Origin: Pyrinomonadaceae bacterium
Lineage (GTDB): Bacteria; Acidobacteriota; Blastocatellia; Pyrinomonadales; Pyrinomonadaceae
Assembly: GCA_017983495.1 (NCBI GenBank)
Contig: JAGOBH010000002.1
Location: 434,001-498,000, forward strand
DNA length: 64,000 nucleotides
Direction of reading: 5' to 3'
Below are positions 1 through 9,110 of this stretch, one piece after another. The position numbers were made by a program, and so were the translations under genes. Below the pieces are notes generated by a model, which saw nothing but the letters and a program-made list of their open reading frames with translations, was not told the origin of the DNA and did no database searches. Numbering within the stretch: the first letter of the stretch is position 1; each line of letters starts with the position of its first letter.

Positions 1-2728
1 CTATTTCGATTTTGACCTTGCGATCGGATTTTTTAATGGAGCTGGTGGAACGGATGCGTTCAACGGAACTCAGATATTAAACAATCACATCCGTATAGCA
101 CGCGATCTAAACGCCGTCGCCGCTCCGGGCGAAACTTTTCAGAATATAGGTATCCACTATTCGTTTGGTTCTAACCAAATGATTTCAGGCAATACGATCG
201 ATTTCAGCGGCGACGACGTGAGCAACGGAGTAAATTACTCATCTCAGATCGGAATGCAGTCAAATACGAGTGGTGGTGCAGTTTACAATGGTCTGCAGAT
301 CACTAACAACATCCTTCGGGTGAATTTCGCTCAAGATGCGGTAAATCCACAGGTGATCCTGGGAATATGGGAAAACGCCCATGGCCATTCAAGTAATATT
401 TCTGTCAACGGGAATAGCTTTAGTAACCTGGCGGGCGGCAACAACCCGTCAACTAATTTGCAAAGGGCTTTTCGAGTGACTTCGCACTCGTCACCAACGA
501 CAGCGGTAACTTATGCCTATAACTCTGTTAGCGGCGCAAATATTGGTTTTCAATGGTATAGCTCCATAAGTGTGCCAGTCGGCGGACAGCCGATTCAATT
601 GATTAGCAATACGATTCGAAATGGAGCCACCGGTGTTCTCGTCCAAGGTCCGGGACTCGCAAATCTCAGCTTCAATCGAATCGTCGGAAATTCGCTCTTT
701 GGCGTTGATAGTTCCGCAGGCACAACGACCGCCAATGACAATTGGTGGGGATGCAACTATGGTCCGGGAGCTACGGGAACGGGTTGTAGCGGAACGGCGA
801 ATGGCACAACCGGAACTGTCACTGCGACTACGTGGCTAACGTTGACGACGTCCGCAAGTCCGAACTCGGTTGCAATTGGAAACAATTCGACTGTTACCTC
901 GTTGCTTACGATCAACTCTGCTAGCACAAACACTGTCGGATCAGGCTATGTACCAAACGGCACTCCGGCGACGTTTGTCGGTACCTTCGGAACCGTAACT
1001 CCGCCGAGCGGAACAACGACCTCCGGAAGCACCGGTACATTGTTCACAAGCACGGCGTATGGAGCGGGCGGTGTGGCAACAACGGTGGACGGGCAGACTG
1101 TAAGTGCTGCTATTAACGTAACACCGCTATGTGCAGACGTTTCCACGCCGGTCGTGTCGTCACAGACGACGTATCCTGCGTTGACAGGCGTGGCTGTTTC
1201 GATCCCTGTCAACACGACAGACCTGACGACACGCGGTGTGATCGCGGCTGATTTTACGTTCAACTATAACGATACCGTGTTGAGCGGCAATCCGGCTGAC
1301 ATTTCGGTGACACCGGGCACGCTTAGCCCGAGTGCGGTGATCCTGATCAACACACCGGCGAGTGGTTCGGTCGTCGTCTCGGTTTACGATACGGCTGGCT
1401 TTAGTGGTGCCGGTCCGCTTGTTTATCTGAACATGCGGGTGATCGGTGCCAATCTGACCTCGACACCGCTGACACTGACCAACTTCCGTTATAACAACAC
1501 GTTGGTTTGCTCGAACGTCACCAGCGGAACACTTAACGTAGTTTCGGGTACGACATCCGGTAAGGTGACGTTTGAAAATTCGATCACGCCAAATATTCCG
1601 GTGCCGAATGTAACGCTTACTGCTGCCGGTTCGCCGGTGATATCGGATGTGACGGATTCGAACGGTGACTATTCACTGACAGGATTCGGAGCAGGTCCGT
1701 ACACTGTTACGCCGACCCGGCCGAATCAGAACTATGCAACGCCGAACGGCATCTTTTCGTTTGATGCCGGATTGGTAGCTCAGCATGTGGTTGGCCTTAT
1801 TACGCTTACAGGTCCCAGACTTGAGGCGGCAAAGGTCAGCGGCCTTCCGACGGTATCGTCATTTGAAGCCGCTCTTATTGCTCAGTGGACAGTCAATATC
1901 AATCTGCCGATCAACCAGACCGGACGCTGGAAATTCACGCCTCCGACAACGTCGCCCAATGTCAACGTGAACGGAACGCAGGATTACCTCGCTCTTCTGA
2001 TGGGTGATGTTGACGGCGACTGGGTAACCGGCAACAATCGGCCGATTCCGACCAATAAGACTGGTTCCAAGGATGCCGTCCGGGCATCGGTTCCGACTAT
2101 GGAAGCGATATCCGGCTCTGAGGTGATAATACCGTTCAAGATCGACAATCTGCAGGGCAAGCAAGTGGGTTCGTATCAATTCGACGTCCAGTTTGATCCA
2201 ACCGTGCTTGAGCCCCAGGAGATCGTAGCCGATCTGGCCGGAACGATCAGCGAGAGTCTGAGTATGGCCGCCAACTCACCTCAGCCGGGACTGGTAAAGG
2301 TCACGGTATATGGTGCAATACCGGTCGGTGGCGACGGCGTGTACGTCAATCTGAGATTCGTGACGGTGGGTGCGGTCGGTACGACGACACCGCTCAGCGT
2401 TTCGGCATTCAGATTTAACAATGGCGAAAACGAGGTCATCACAGCAGACGGACAACTAACGGTCGCCGCGTCAAACAATACGACGATCCGCGGACGGCTC
2501 GTGACCGCACTGGGCCAGCCGGTGTCAAACGGCCGTGTAACACTGACGAGCAGTACGGGCGAGACCCGTTCGGCAATGTCGGGTTCGTTCGGATCATTTG
2601 AGTTCGGTGACCTCGTCATCGGCGAAACCTACACCGTTACCGTTCAGGCAAAACGATTCTCATTCACACCGAGAACCGTCAGCGTAAACGGAAATGTAAC
2701 GGAAATTGACATGATAGCTGATCAATAA
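1..2728 (+). CDS. Secreted beta-helix / cohesin / dockerin-like protein, 5' partial
   Basis: The reading frame is open from base 2, so the protein starts upstream of the window. Modules in order by base position: parallel beta-helix repeats to about 760, ending in an NWWG motif typical of such helices; an Ig-like Thr/Ser-rich domain (about 835-1130); a cohesin-like beta-sandwich (about 1135-1555); a B-type repeat (1555-1720); a dockerin-like pair of helical repeats (FDAGLVAQHVVG and FEAALIAQW, about 1741-1900) followed by a GDVDGDW motif; a second cohesin-like domain (about 2080-2465); and a carboxypeptidase-regulatory-like domain to the stop. No catalytic residues are recognised. It is a close paralogue of the next gene over the C-terminal half. 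Extracellular location and a binding or assembly role are inferred. The exact domain families need a profile search. Confidence 0.85.
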   Translation, partial: YFDFDLAIGFFNGAGGTDAFNGTQILNNHIRIARDLNAVAAPGETFQNIGIHYSFGSNQMISGNTIDFSGDDVSNGVNYSSQIGMQSNTSGGAVYNGLQITNNILRVNFAQDAVNPQVILGIWENAHGHSSNISVNGNSFSNLAGGNNPSTNLQRAFRVTSHSSPTTAVTYAYNSVSGANIGFQWYSSISVPVGGQPIQLISNTIRNGATGVLVQGPGLANLSFNRIVGNSLFGVDSSAGTTTANDNWWGCNYGPGATGTGCSGTANGTTGTVTATTWLTLTTSASPNSVAIGNNSTVTSLLTINSASTNTVGSGYVPNGTPATFVGTFGTVTPPSGTTTSGSTGTLFTSTAYGAGGVATTVDGQTVSAAINVTPLCADVSTPVVSSQTTYPALTGVAVSIPVNTTDLTTRGVIAADFTFNYNDTVLSGNPADISVTPGTLSPSAVILINTPASGSVVVSVYDTAGFSGAGPLVYLNMRVIGANLTSTPLTLTNFRYNNTLVCSNVTSGTLNVVSGTTSGKVTFENSITPNIPVPNVTLTAAGSPVISDVTDSNGDYSLTGFGAGPYTVTPTRPNQNYATPNGIFSFDAGLVAQHVVGLITLTGPRLEAAKVSGLPTVSSFEAALIAQWTVNINLPINQTGRWKFTPPTTSPNVNVNGTQDYLALLMGDVDGDWVTGNNRPIPTNKTGSKDAVRASVPTMEAISGSEVIIPFKIDNLQGKQVGSYQFDVQFDPTVLEPQEIVADLAGTISESLSMAANSPQPGLVKVTVYGAIPVGGDGVYVNLRFVTVGAVGTTTPLSVSAFRFNNGENEVITADGQLTVAASNNTTIRGRLVTALGQPVSNGRVTLTSSTGETRSAMSGSFGSFEFGDLVIGETYTVTVQAKRFSFTPRTVSVNGNVTEIDMIADQ

Positions 2729-2744
2729 GATCCGCTATCCCTTA

Positions 2745-2782
2745 GGCAGGCGGGGAACCATCCCCGCCTGCCATTTTCGCTT
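2745..2782 (+). terminator. Rho-independent terminator of the first gene
   Basis: A perfect 12-bp GC-rich stem (2745-2756 with 2761-2772) closes an ACCA loop and is followed by ATTTTCGCTTTT. It lies 17 bases after the stop codon. Confidence 0.9.
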
Positions 2783-2798
2783 TTCTCAGTTTGAAAGC

Positions 2799-2820
2799 GC
2801 TCCGATCCGTCGGAGCTTTT
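2799..2820 (+). terminator. Second, shorter terminator hairpin
   Basis: A 7-bp stem (GCTCCGA / TCGGAGC) with a TCCG loop is followed by TTTT. It sits just after the first terminator and would act as a back-up before the next promoter. Confidence 0.6.
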
Positions 2821-2950
2821 CATGATTGTATACCAGCTACGACTGGTGGAAAGACCGCGAATTAGTAGGGTGTATTATCAGCCCGGACCCGACCCAAAAA
2901 ACACTATCCAAAACTGGACTTGTTCATTTATCATATAAAGGAGAATTGGA

Positions 2951-5900
2951 ATGTTCACAACCCCGCCCAACCCGGCACAACAAAGCTCAACAAAAATGGT
3001 TTCAGCAGGATCAAAACTCATATCCATCAGAAAACTTGCGATCGGCATTGCGTTCGTCATGGTTGCATTCGCCGTTTTCACGCTAAACGTAGCCGCTCAG
3101 GCGATCGATTTCGAATCGCCCGGCTACACGCTGGGTAATATCAATGGGCAAAACGGTTGGATGAAGACCGGTCCATACGATGTCGCAGTCTCGCCGAGCG
3201 GCGGAACAGCCGGATTTGGTCTTCAGAGCTTTCGAATATCTAACGCTTCGACGTCGGGTTCCTTCGGTGATTGGGCCATTTCTCCATCTAACGCCAACGA
3301 AGCCGGTGAAGCGGGTGCTGCGAATGGAGGACTTTCAGGGGGGACTCGAAAAAACTACTTTGAGGCAAGTTTCAGCATCGCGTCGGCGGTTCCCGGTGCT
3401 CAGCAGCCGGGACTCCAGGCTCAATTTGCACCTGATCGAGGCGACGGTTCCCGCATGAGTTCGATCCGATTCGAAGATCAGCCGGACGGGATCCATGTAA
3501 TGTTTTTTGACTATCAGGATCTCGCACCGTTTGGAACATCGCTCGGCGACGCGGTAGGTTGTGGGACCGAGGACAATTTCTTTCAGTCGGATATTGCTAC
3601 GCTTGATCGGACGGTTCCGCACACGATCAAGATCGAAATGTATTTCGTTGACGGCCCGCGAAACGATGTCGTCAAGGTCTATATCGACGGAGTTTTGAAA
3701 AAGGTCGGCACCAGCTGGGAAGACTATTTTCGTTATTGTGAGGGAAATCCGACGCGTACCGTGGATTCACTGATATTTCTTGCTCGAAGTGGAGCAGGAA
3801 CAGCCCCGGCAACGCTTGGCTTTGGATTTCTGATCGACGGACTCTCGATGTCGTCAGGTGCGCAATCGGTGGCAAAGGTAACGTCACTGGACCTCGGCCT
3901 TTCAAATTGGTTCATGTTCAATGATGAGACAAATACGGTCGACAATTCGATGGTCTCATTTGTATCCGGGCCGTCTTCTCCGGTTTACGGTTCGGGCAGT
4001 GCCCAGGTTAGCGTAACGGGCACCCAACGACGGAATCTTTCGACGAGCCTGTTCGGCGGAACCAATCTTTCTGCGATCAACACGATGAAGTTCCGCACAT
4101 ACAACCCGTCAGCGGGAAATGGCGGGTCGGCAAGCCGTTCGGGTTATCTGAATTTCAATGTGGACTTTAACGCAAGTAATACCTACCAGAACCGGCTTGT
4201 TTTTGTTCCAAGCCAAAATGGGGCCGTTGCGCAAAACGCTTGGAAAGAATGGGATGCGATCAACGGTGGCAGTGCTCTGTGGAGTTTCTCGGGCACGACA
4301 TGGCCGGCCGGCATCGGCGGCGGTGGTGAGCCCGGAACTACTTTGAAGACCTGGACGCAGATCCTTAGTCAATATCCGAGTGCAAAGATGCTCGCGTTAT
4401 ATCCATTCACGGGAATACGTGTGGGCGAACCGTATCCCGACGGCTACACCGAAAATATCGATTCGTTTACATTCGGCACGTCGGCCGGAACGACAGTTTA
4501 TGATTTCGAACCGCTTTTGTTGCAGGTAGATGACGATTCGATCCAGTGTCCGGGTGCCGGTTACTCAACCATTCAGTCTGCTATAAACGCGGCAGGACCC
4601 GGAGCAACCGTTCAGGTATGCGCCGGGACTTATACCGAAGACATTAATGTGAATAAGGCTGGTCTCACCTTGATCGGCGCTGGCGTCGATGTTTCGACCA
4701 TTATTGGACCGCATCTCACCGGTGACGGAAACACTGTTCTCATCACCGCAAGTGGTGTCACCGTTGACGGGTTTACTATTACCAGGACCGGCAACACTGT
4801 CGGGGACTGGGTATCAAATCCTCAAAGCCAGGGTGTTAATGTTGCTGCCAGTTCCGGATTTACATTGCAGAACAGTAAGCTCACCGGAAATCGAAACGCG
4901 ATCTATGTCGGTCAGTCTTCGAACAACGTGACGATCCGGCGGAATATTATCGATTTTAACCGAACCGGAATTCATCTGGTGGACAACAACGGTGCGACGA
5001 TCGAGGAGAATTTCATCACCAATAACTGGACGATGGGAATTCTATATCGCACTGAGGGCGGAGCGGCTCCGACACAGATGACCGTCCGTGGTAATCATAT
5101 TTCGGGCAACTGGTTCAGCGATATTGAATTTCGTGAACCGGCCGGCGTTGCCGCACTCAATATGTCGGGTAACTATCTAGGAACGACTAATCCGACCCGA
5201 GTCGTGACGGAACTAATGGAACCGGGCTATACAGTTCAGATCCCGGTTGCCTATGGCGGTACCGCGATCGCACCCGCATCTCATCCGACAGTCTCAGGTT
5301 CGGAATCGGCGTTTGTTGACTACTCACCGTTCCTGAACAGCGGCATTGATACCCAGCCTGGAACACTCGGATTTCAGGGTGACCTGACCAACCTGACGGT
5401 AAACGCTGACAGCGCGCAGGCAAATGGTGCCGGCGGCAACATCCAGGAAGGCATCAATATGGTCAATTCCGGTGGAAATGTCACTGCTTTGGCCGGAACA
5501 TATTCAGGTAATGTGGACATCAACCGCGCAGTCACTCTGCTCGGAACACCGACCTTCACCGGTTCGCTTACTACAAGCGCGGCCGGGGCGGCAATAAGTC
5601 CCGGATTCAGCCCGGGAATTATAAACAGCGGCGATGTTTCGCTTTCGACCGGATCTAATTTGAACATGCAGCTGAACGGAACGGCTGTCGGAACGCAATA
5701 CGATCAATTGAACGTAACGGGGACCGTCAGTCTCGGCGGAGCGACCCTGAACGTATTGCCCGGCTATAGTCCAACGGTTGCTGATTCGTTCACTATCATC
5801 AACAACGATGGCGTTGACCCTGTGGTTGGCACATTCAATGGCCTGGCCCAAGGCTCGACTCTGATCGCCGGTGGAAATACATATCAGATCAGCTATATCG

Positions 5901-7537
5901 GTGGGTCCGGCAATGATGTCACGTTGACCGTTACGGTTGTTACCTGCAATGATGTTTCGACGCCTGTGATGACCTCGCAAACGGGCGTTCCGGTCACTAT
6001 TCCGATAAACACGACCGACCTGACCACGCGTGGTGTGATCTCGGCTGATTTTGTATTTACATACAATACGTCGGTGCTCGATTCGACCCCCGCGAATATC
6101 ACAGTAACGCCCGGAGCATTCCTGAACGGCACGGCCGTGATCACGATCAATAAGAATGTCGCCGGAACTATACGAGTTTCGGTTTACGACGCTTACGGTA
6201 TCAACGGTGCTGGAGCTTTGGTCAACATTAATATGAACGTGATCGGTCCGATCGGCTCAGTGTCGCCATTGACACTCAGTGGTTTTCTGTACAATGGCGG
6301 ACTACTCTGCTCAAGCTCTACTAGTGGGACACTGACGGTCATTTCAGGTACGGTAGCCGGCAAGGTGACATACGAGAACACACTTGTTCTTAACTACCCG
6401 GTGCCGAATACTAATCTGAATGCTCCCGGAACGCCGACCGTGTCGGATGTGTCAGACGCTAACGGTGATTATTCGTTATCGGGATTTGGTTTTGGCTCAT
6501 ATACTGTGACCCCGTCGCGGGCCGCGATGAGTTACCTCACGCCGAATGGGATCTTTAGTAACGATGCAGGGCTGATAGCTCAACATGTTGTCCAACTGAT
6601 CACACTCACACCAACGCAGGTCAATTCAGCACTGGTTGGCCCACTGCCGACGCTGACGTCGTTTGACGCCGCCCTGATCGCACAGTGGATAGTCGGGATC
6701 CCAAACCCGCTCAATTCTACCGGCACGTGGCGGTTTAATCCGGCAAATCGAAACTACGCAAATCTAAACGCGAGTTATACGTCGCAAGGCTATGCGGCGA
6801 GATTGATGGGTGACGTCAACGGCGACTGGGTTACGGGGAATAATCGGCCGATCGCCACCAGGCAGGAAGGTTCCAAGGACTCCGTCAGGGCGTCGCTGCC
6901 GGAGATACAGGCATCATCCGGAACTGAGGTGATCGTACCGTTCAGGATCGATAACCTTCAAGGCAAGCTGGTCGGATCGTATCAGTTCGACGTAGAGTAC
7001 GATCCCAATGTACTCGAACCCAGCGAGGTGGCGGCCGATCTGACGGACACGAACAGCAACGGCCTTGCTGTGGTCTCCAACGCTCCGATTCCCGGACTTC
7101 TGAAGGTAGCGGTTTACGGTGCGGTGCCGGTCGGGGGCGATGGAACATTCGTCCACCTGAAGTTCCGGACGATTGGAGCCACTGGCAGCACTTCGCCGCT
7201 TGCGGTCCGTGCCTTCAGGGTCAATGACGGAAACGATGAGGTTATTACCCGGGATGGTCAGGTTACGGTCAGGGCCGCCGCTAATAATTCTGTTATTCGC
7301 GGCCGTCTCGTGACAGCGATGGGCTTGACGGTAGCGAACGGCCGGGTAACTCTGACCAGTAGTGCTGGAGCGGTCAGAACGACGATCTCAAGTTCATTAG
7401 GTCAATTCGAATTTAGCGAACTCGTTGTTGGTGAAACTTACACTATCACCGTACAAGCCAAACGGTTCGCGTTCACACCAAGATCTGTAGTTGTCGATGG
7501 CGAGGCTGTCGAAATTCAGATGATAGCTGACCAATAG
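2951..7537 (+). CDS. Giant secreted protein: lectin-like, beta-helix, cohesin and dockerin-like modules
   Basis: 1528 residues. The ATG is preceded by AAAGGAG at 7 bases, which supports this start. An extended N-region leads into a signal peptide around residues 27-50 ending AAQA. Then come a concanavalin-like sandwich region (about 50-310), a second beta-rich region, a right-handed beta-helix (about 530-760), an autotransporter-like beta-strand repeat (about 810-990), a cohesin-like domain (about 998-1140), a B-type repeat, two dockerin-like repeats (NDAGLIAQHVV near 1200 and FDAALIAQW near 1237), a GDVNGDW motif near 1287, a second cohesin-like domain (about 1310-1440) and a carboxypeptidase-regulatory-like tail. 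The tail half repeats the upstream gene's architecture, pointing to tandem duplication. No enzyme active site is recognised. A role as surface adhesin or scaffold is inferred. Confidence 0.88.
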   Translation: MFTTPPNPAQQSSTKMVSAGSKLISIRKLAIGIAFVMVAFAVFTLNVAAQAIDFESPGYTLGNINGQNGWMKTGPYDVAVSPSGGTAGFGLQSFRISNASTSGSFGDWAISPSNANEAGEAGAANGGLSGGTRKNYFEASFSIASAVPGAQQPGLQAQFAPDRGDGSRMSSIRFEDQPDGIHVMFFDYQDLAPFGTSLGDAVGCGTEDNFFQSDIATLDRTVPHTIKIEMYFVDGPRNDVVKVYIDGVLKKVGTSWEDYFRYCEGNPTRTVDSLIFLARSGAGTAPATLGFGFLIDGLSMSSGAQSVAKVTSLDLGLSNWFMFNDETNTVDNSMVSFVSGPSSPVYGSGSAQVSVTGTQRRNLSTSLFGGTNLSAINTMKFRTYNPSAGNGGSASRSGYLNFNVDFNASNTYQNRLVFVPSQNGAVAQNAWKEWDAINGGSALWSFSGTTWPAGIGGGGEPGTTLKTWTQILSQYPSAKMLALYPFTGIRVGEPYPDGYTENIDSFTFGTSAGTTVYDFEPLLLQVDDDSIQCPGAGYSTIQSAINAAGPGATVQVCAGTYTEDINVNKAGLTLIGAGVDVSTIIGPHLTGDGNTVLITASGVTVDGFTITRTGNTVGDWVSNPQSQGVNVAASSGFTLQNSKLTGNRNAIYVGQSSNNVTIRRNIIDFNRTGIHLVDNNGATIEENFITNNWTMGILYRTEGGAAPTQMTVRGNHISGNWFSDIEFREPAGVAALNMSGNYLGTTNPTRVVTELMEPGYTVQIPVAYGGTAIAPASHPTVSGSESAFVDYSPFLNSGIDTQPGTLGFQGDLTNLTVNADSAQANGAGGNIQEGINMVNSGGNVTALAGTYSGNVDINRAVTLLGTPTFTGSLTTSAAGAAISPGFSPGIINSGDVSLSTGSNLNMQLNGTAVGTQYDQLNVTGTVSLGGATLNVLPGYSPTVADSFTIINNDGVDPVVGTFNGLAQGSTLIAGGNTYQISYIGGSGNDVTLTVTVVTCNDVSTPVMTSQTGVPVTIPINTTDLTTRGVISADFVFTYNTSVLDSTPANITVTPGAFLNGTAVITINKNVAGTIRVSVYDAYGINGAGALVNINMNVIGPIGSVSPLTLSGFLYNGGLLCSSSTSGTLTVISGTVAGKVTYENTLVLNYPVPNTNLNAPGTPTVSDVSDANGDYSLSGFGFGSYTVTPSRAAMSYLTPNGIFSNDAGLIAQHVVQLITLTPTQVNSALVGPLPTLTSFDAALIAQWIVGIPNPLNSTGTWRFNPANRNYANLNASYTSQGYAARLMGDVNGDWVTGNNRPIATRQEGSKDSVRASLPEIQASSGTEVIVPFRIDNLQGKLVGSYQFDVEYDPNVLEPSEVAADLTDTNSNGLAVVSNAPIPGLLKVAVYGAVPVGGDGTFVHLKFRTIGATGSTSPLAVRAFRVNDGNDEVITRDGQVTVRAAANNSVIRGRLVTAMGLTVANGRVTLTSSAGAVRTTISSSLGQFEFSELVVGETYTITVQAKRFAFTPRSVVVDGEAVEIQMIADQ

Positions 7538-7554
7538 TCAGCGGCGATTCCGGA

Positions 7555-7580
7555 GCGAGCGGGTACTAGTGTCCGCTCGC
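7555..7580 (+). other. Intercistronic hairpin without T-tract
   Basis: GCGAGCGG pairs with CCGCTCGC around a 10-base loop between two secreted-protein genes. No T-run follows, so it resembles an RNA-stability or processing hairpin rather than a terminator. It would allow the next gene to be co-transcribed. Confidence 0.45.
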
Positions 7581-7610
7581 CTCAGAACTTAATAAAGAGG
7601 TACCGATCTT

Positions 7611-8483
7611 ATGTTCATAAAGTTGATAAATGAGTTCGTCGCGGGCATATCTAGCGATTTCAGAAATCGGGGTGGAAATGTTCAAATAGGTCTTTTCACG
7701 ATTCTACTAACTGTTCTGCTTTCATCGGATGTTGCCGCAGGTGGACTCAACAATCCTCTGGCAAAAGTGGACCTGAAAGCACTAACGCCGCCGGTCGAAT
7801 ACACAGCACCGATCGAGAATAGACCTGTTGGGTTGCCTTTCACTGTGCCGATAACGGTTGATGATATTACCGGAGACGGAATATTCGCGTTTCAGTTCGT
7901 AATCACATACGACCCGGCGGTGATCGATCCTACCGGACCTAATTTTGGTTGCTCGACATTCGGGACAATTGCAGGGGCGGTCGGTATCGGAGCAACCTGC
8001 AATATTACGGTCAACGGCTCCTTAAATGAGCTACGTGTTTCGTCGTTTGGCGCGTTTCCTATGAATGGATCCGGGACCTTACTGAACATTAGCTTTGTCA
8101 CCGATCCGCTTGCGGTGGCCGGAGATGTTTCCCCGCTTACTTTTAGCTCTGGCTTTTTTTTCAATGGTTCCGGACTGGTTCCGAGCACGCCGCACAACGG
8201 ACAGATTACGCTAGTTGGTACGACGGCGGCTAACACGACCGTGGCGGGGCGGGTGCTGAATGCTAACGGGATTCCGATACCGAGGACGATCGTCACTCTG
8301 TCGAATGGTAATGGAGCTGCGTTTACATCTATCACCAACCCGTTTGGCTATTTTCGGATAGTCGGCGTCGATACAGGTCAGACATACGTTCTGCAGGCTC
8401 AGTCGAAACGTCATACGTTTGCGCCCCAGGTCATCACGGTCAATGAGGAGTTGACCGAGGTCGAGATAACAGCTTTGCCGTAA
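7611..8483 (+). CDS. Small secreted cohesin-like protein with regulatory-like tail
   Basis: 290 residues. A hydrophobic signal segment (about residues 25-44, ending DVAAG) is followed by one cohesin-like domain (about 55-205, with the FQFVITYDPAVI strand typical of the fold) and a carboxypeptidase-regulatory-like domain (about 208-290) that matches the ends of the two preceding proteins. No dockerin-like repeats are present. It lies 73 bases after the giant gene with only a hairpin between, so the two may be co-transcribed. It may be a binding partner for the dockerin-like segments encoded upstream; this is inference from gene order and domain content. The start is preceded by AAAGAGG about 12 bases away. 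Confidence 0.8.
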   Translation: MFIKLINEFVAGISSDFRNRGGNVQIGLFTILLTVLLSSDVAAGGLNNPLAKVDLKALTPPVEYTAPIENRPVGLPFTVPITVDDITGDGIFAFQFVITYDPAVIDPTGPNFGCSTFGTIAGAVGIGATCNITVNGSLNELRVSSFGAFPMNGSGTLLNISFVTDPLAVAGDVSPLTFSSGFFFNGSGLVPSTPHNGQITLVGTTAANTTVAGRVLNANGIPIPRTIVTLSNGNGAAFTSITNPFGYFRIVGVDTGQTYVLQAQSKRHTFAPQVITVNEELTEVEITALP

Positions 8484-8508
8484 GGCAAGTCAATCATTTC
8501 TCCCTTCG

Positions 8509-8554
8509 AATAGGTCGAGGCTGCGGTGACTCGCAGTCTTGGCCTATTGGTTTT
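8509..8554 (+). terminator. Terminator after the small cohesin-like gene
   Basis: A long stem of about 17 bp with G-U wobbles (AATAGGTC... with ...GGCCTATT) has a 6-base loop and is followed by GGTTTT. Confidence 0.8.
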
Positions 8555-9053
8555 CCCGAAAGCCGTTCGGATGTTTAAGGCGACAAACTACTCTGGGCGG
8601 GAGCTAATTAGTGACGCTCGAATTCATTGTTGTTTTGTGCGAAACAGGCACTTAATTAAATAAGATACCTGCTGAATTGCGCACGAATCTCTTTGTTTTG
8701 TGACAAGTAGTGACTGTTTTGAATCAAACAATTCTTGATTTGAATAAAACAGAGACTTTTTTGACCAAAGTAGAAGCGAAATTATCAAATTTAGGTCTAG
8801 TTTTATCTAAAACAAAAGGTTAATTAGACAATTCAGGTATCGATCCGTTCTGGAAATGCTTGTAGTTTCAGTACTTAGCTGATTCTGGTGGTTTTCGGAA
8901 CCTGCGATAACACTTGGGAATTATTTACTTAAAACGAAACTTTCTCCAGTCGATTGGGGATAAGGGGTTTTGGTAATTCTATCGGCCCATAGTGTGCCGG
9001 TGGCGAGCGTGGGATGATCGTAAGCAACACTCGGGTCTGATGCATATTTAAGA
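8555..9053. other. AT-rich stretch without a gene
   Basis: About 500 bases with no convincing coding frame. It is visibly richer in A and T than the flanks and holds several imperfect inverted repeats, for example GTTTT at 8716-8720 with AAAAC at 8746-8750 around an ATCAA/TTGAT pair. It ends at a strong plus-strand terminator, so it may encode an untranslated RNA. Confidence 0.5.
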
Positions 9054-9089
9054 GGCTGTCTGAGAACTTAATTCTCAGACAGCCTTTTT
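9054..9089 (+). terminator. Strong terminator with no upstream gene on its strand
   Basis: A perfect 13-bp stem (GGCTGTCTGAGAA / TTCTCAGACAGCC) with a 5-base loop is followed by TTTTT on the plus strand. The same hairpin could end the minus-strand peptidase gene, but the T-run on that side is poor. Confidence 0.88.
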
Positions 9090-9110
9090 CACACGCTTTC
9101 CCGTCGGATG

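Noticed and set aside
5504-5980. 158-codon minus-strand frame inside the giant secreted gene
   Set aside because: No domain, no ribosome site, and opposite a continuous reading frame of 1528 codons.
9054-9089. Long inverted repeat as an insertion-sequence end
   Set aside because: Only one copy is seen, with a short loop and T-run typical of a terminator and no transposase or target duplication nearby.
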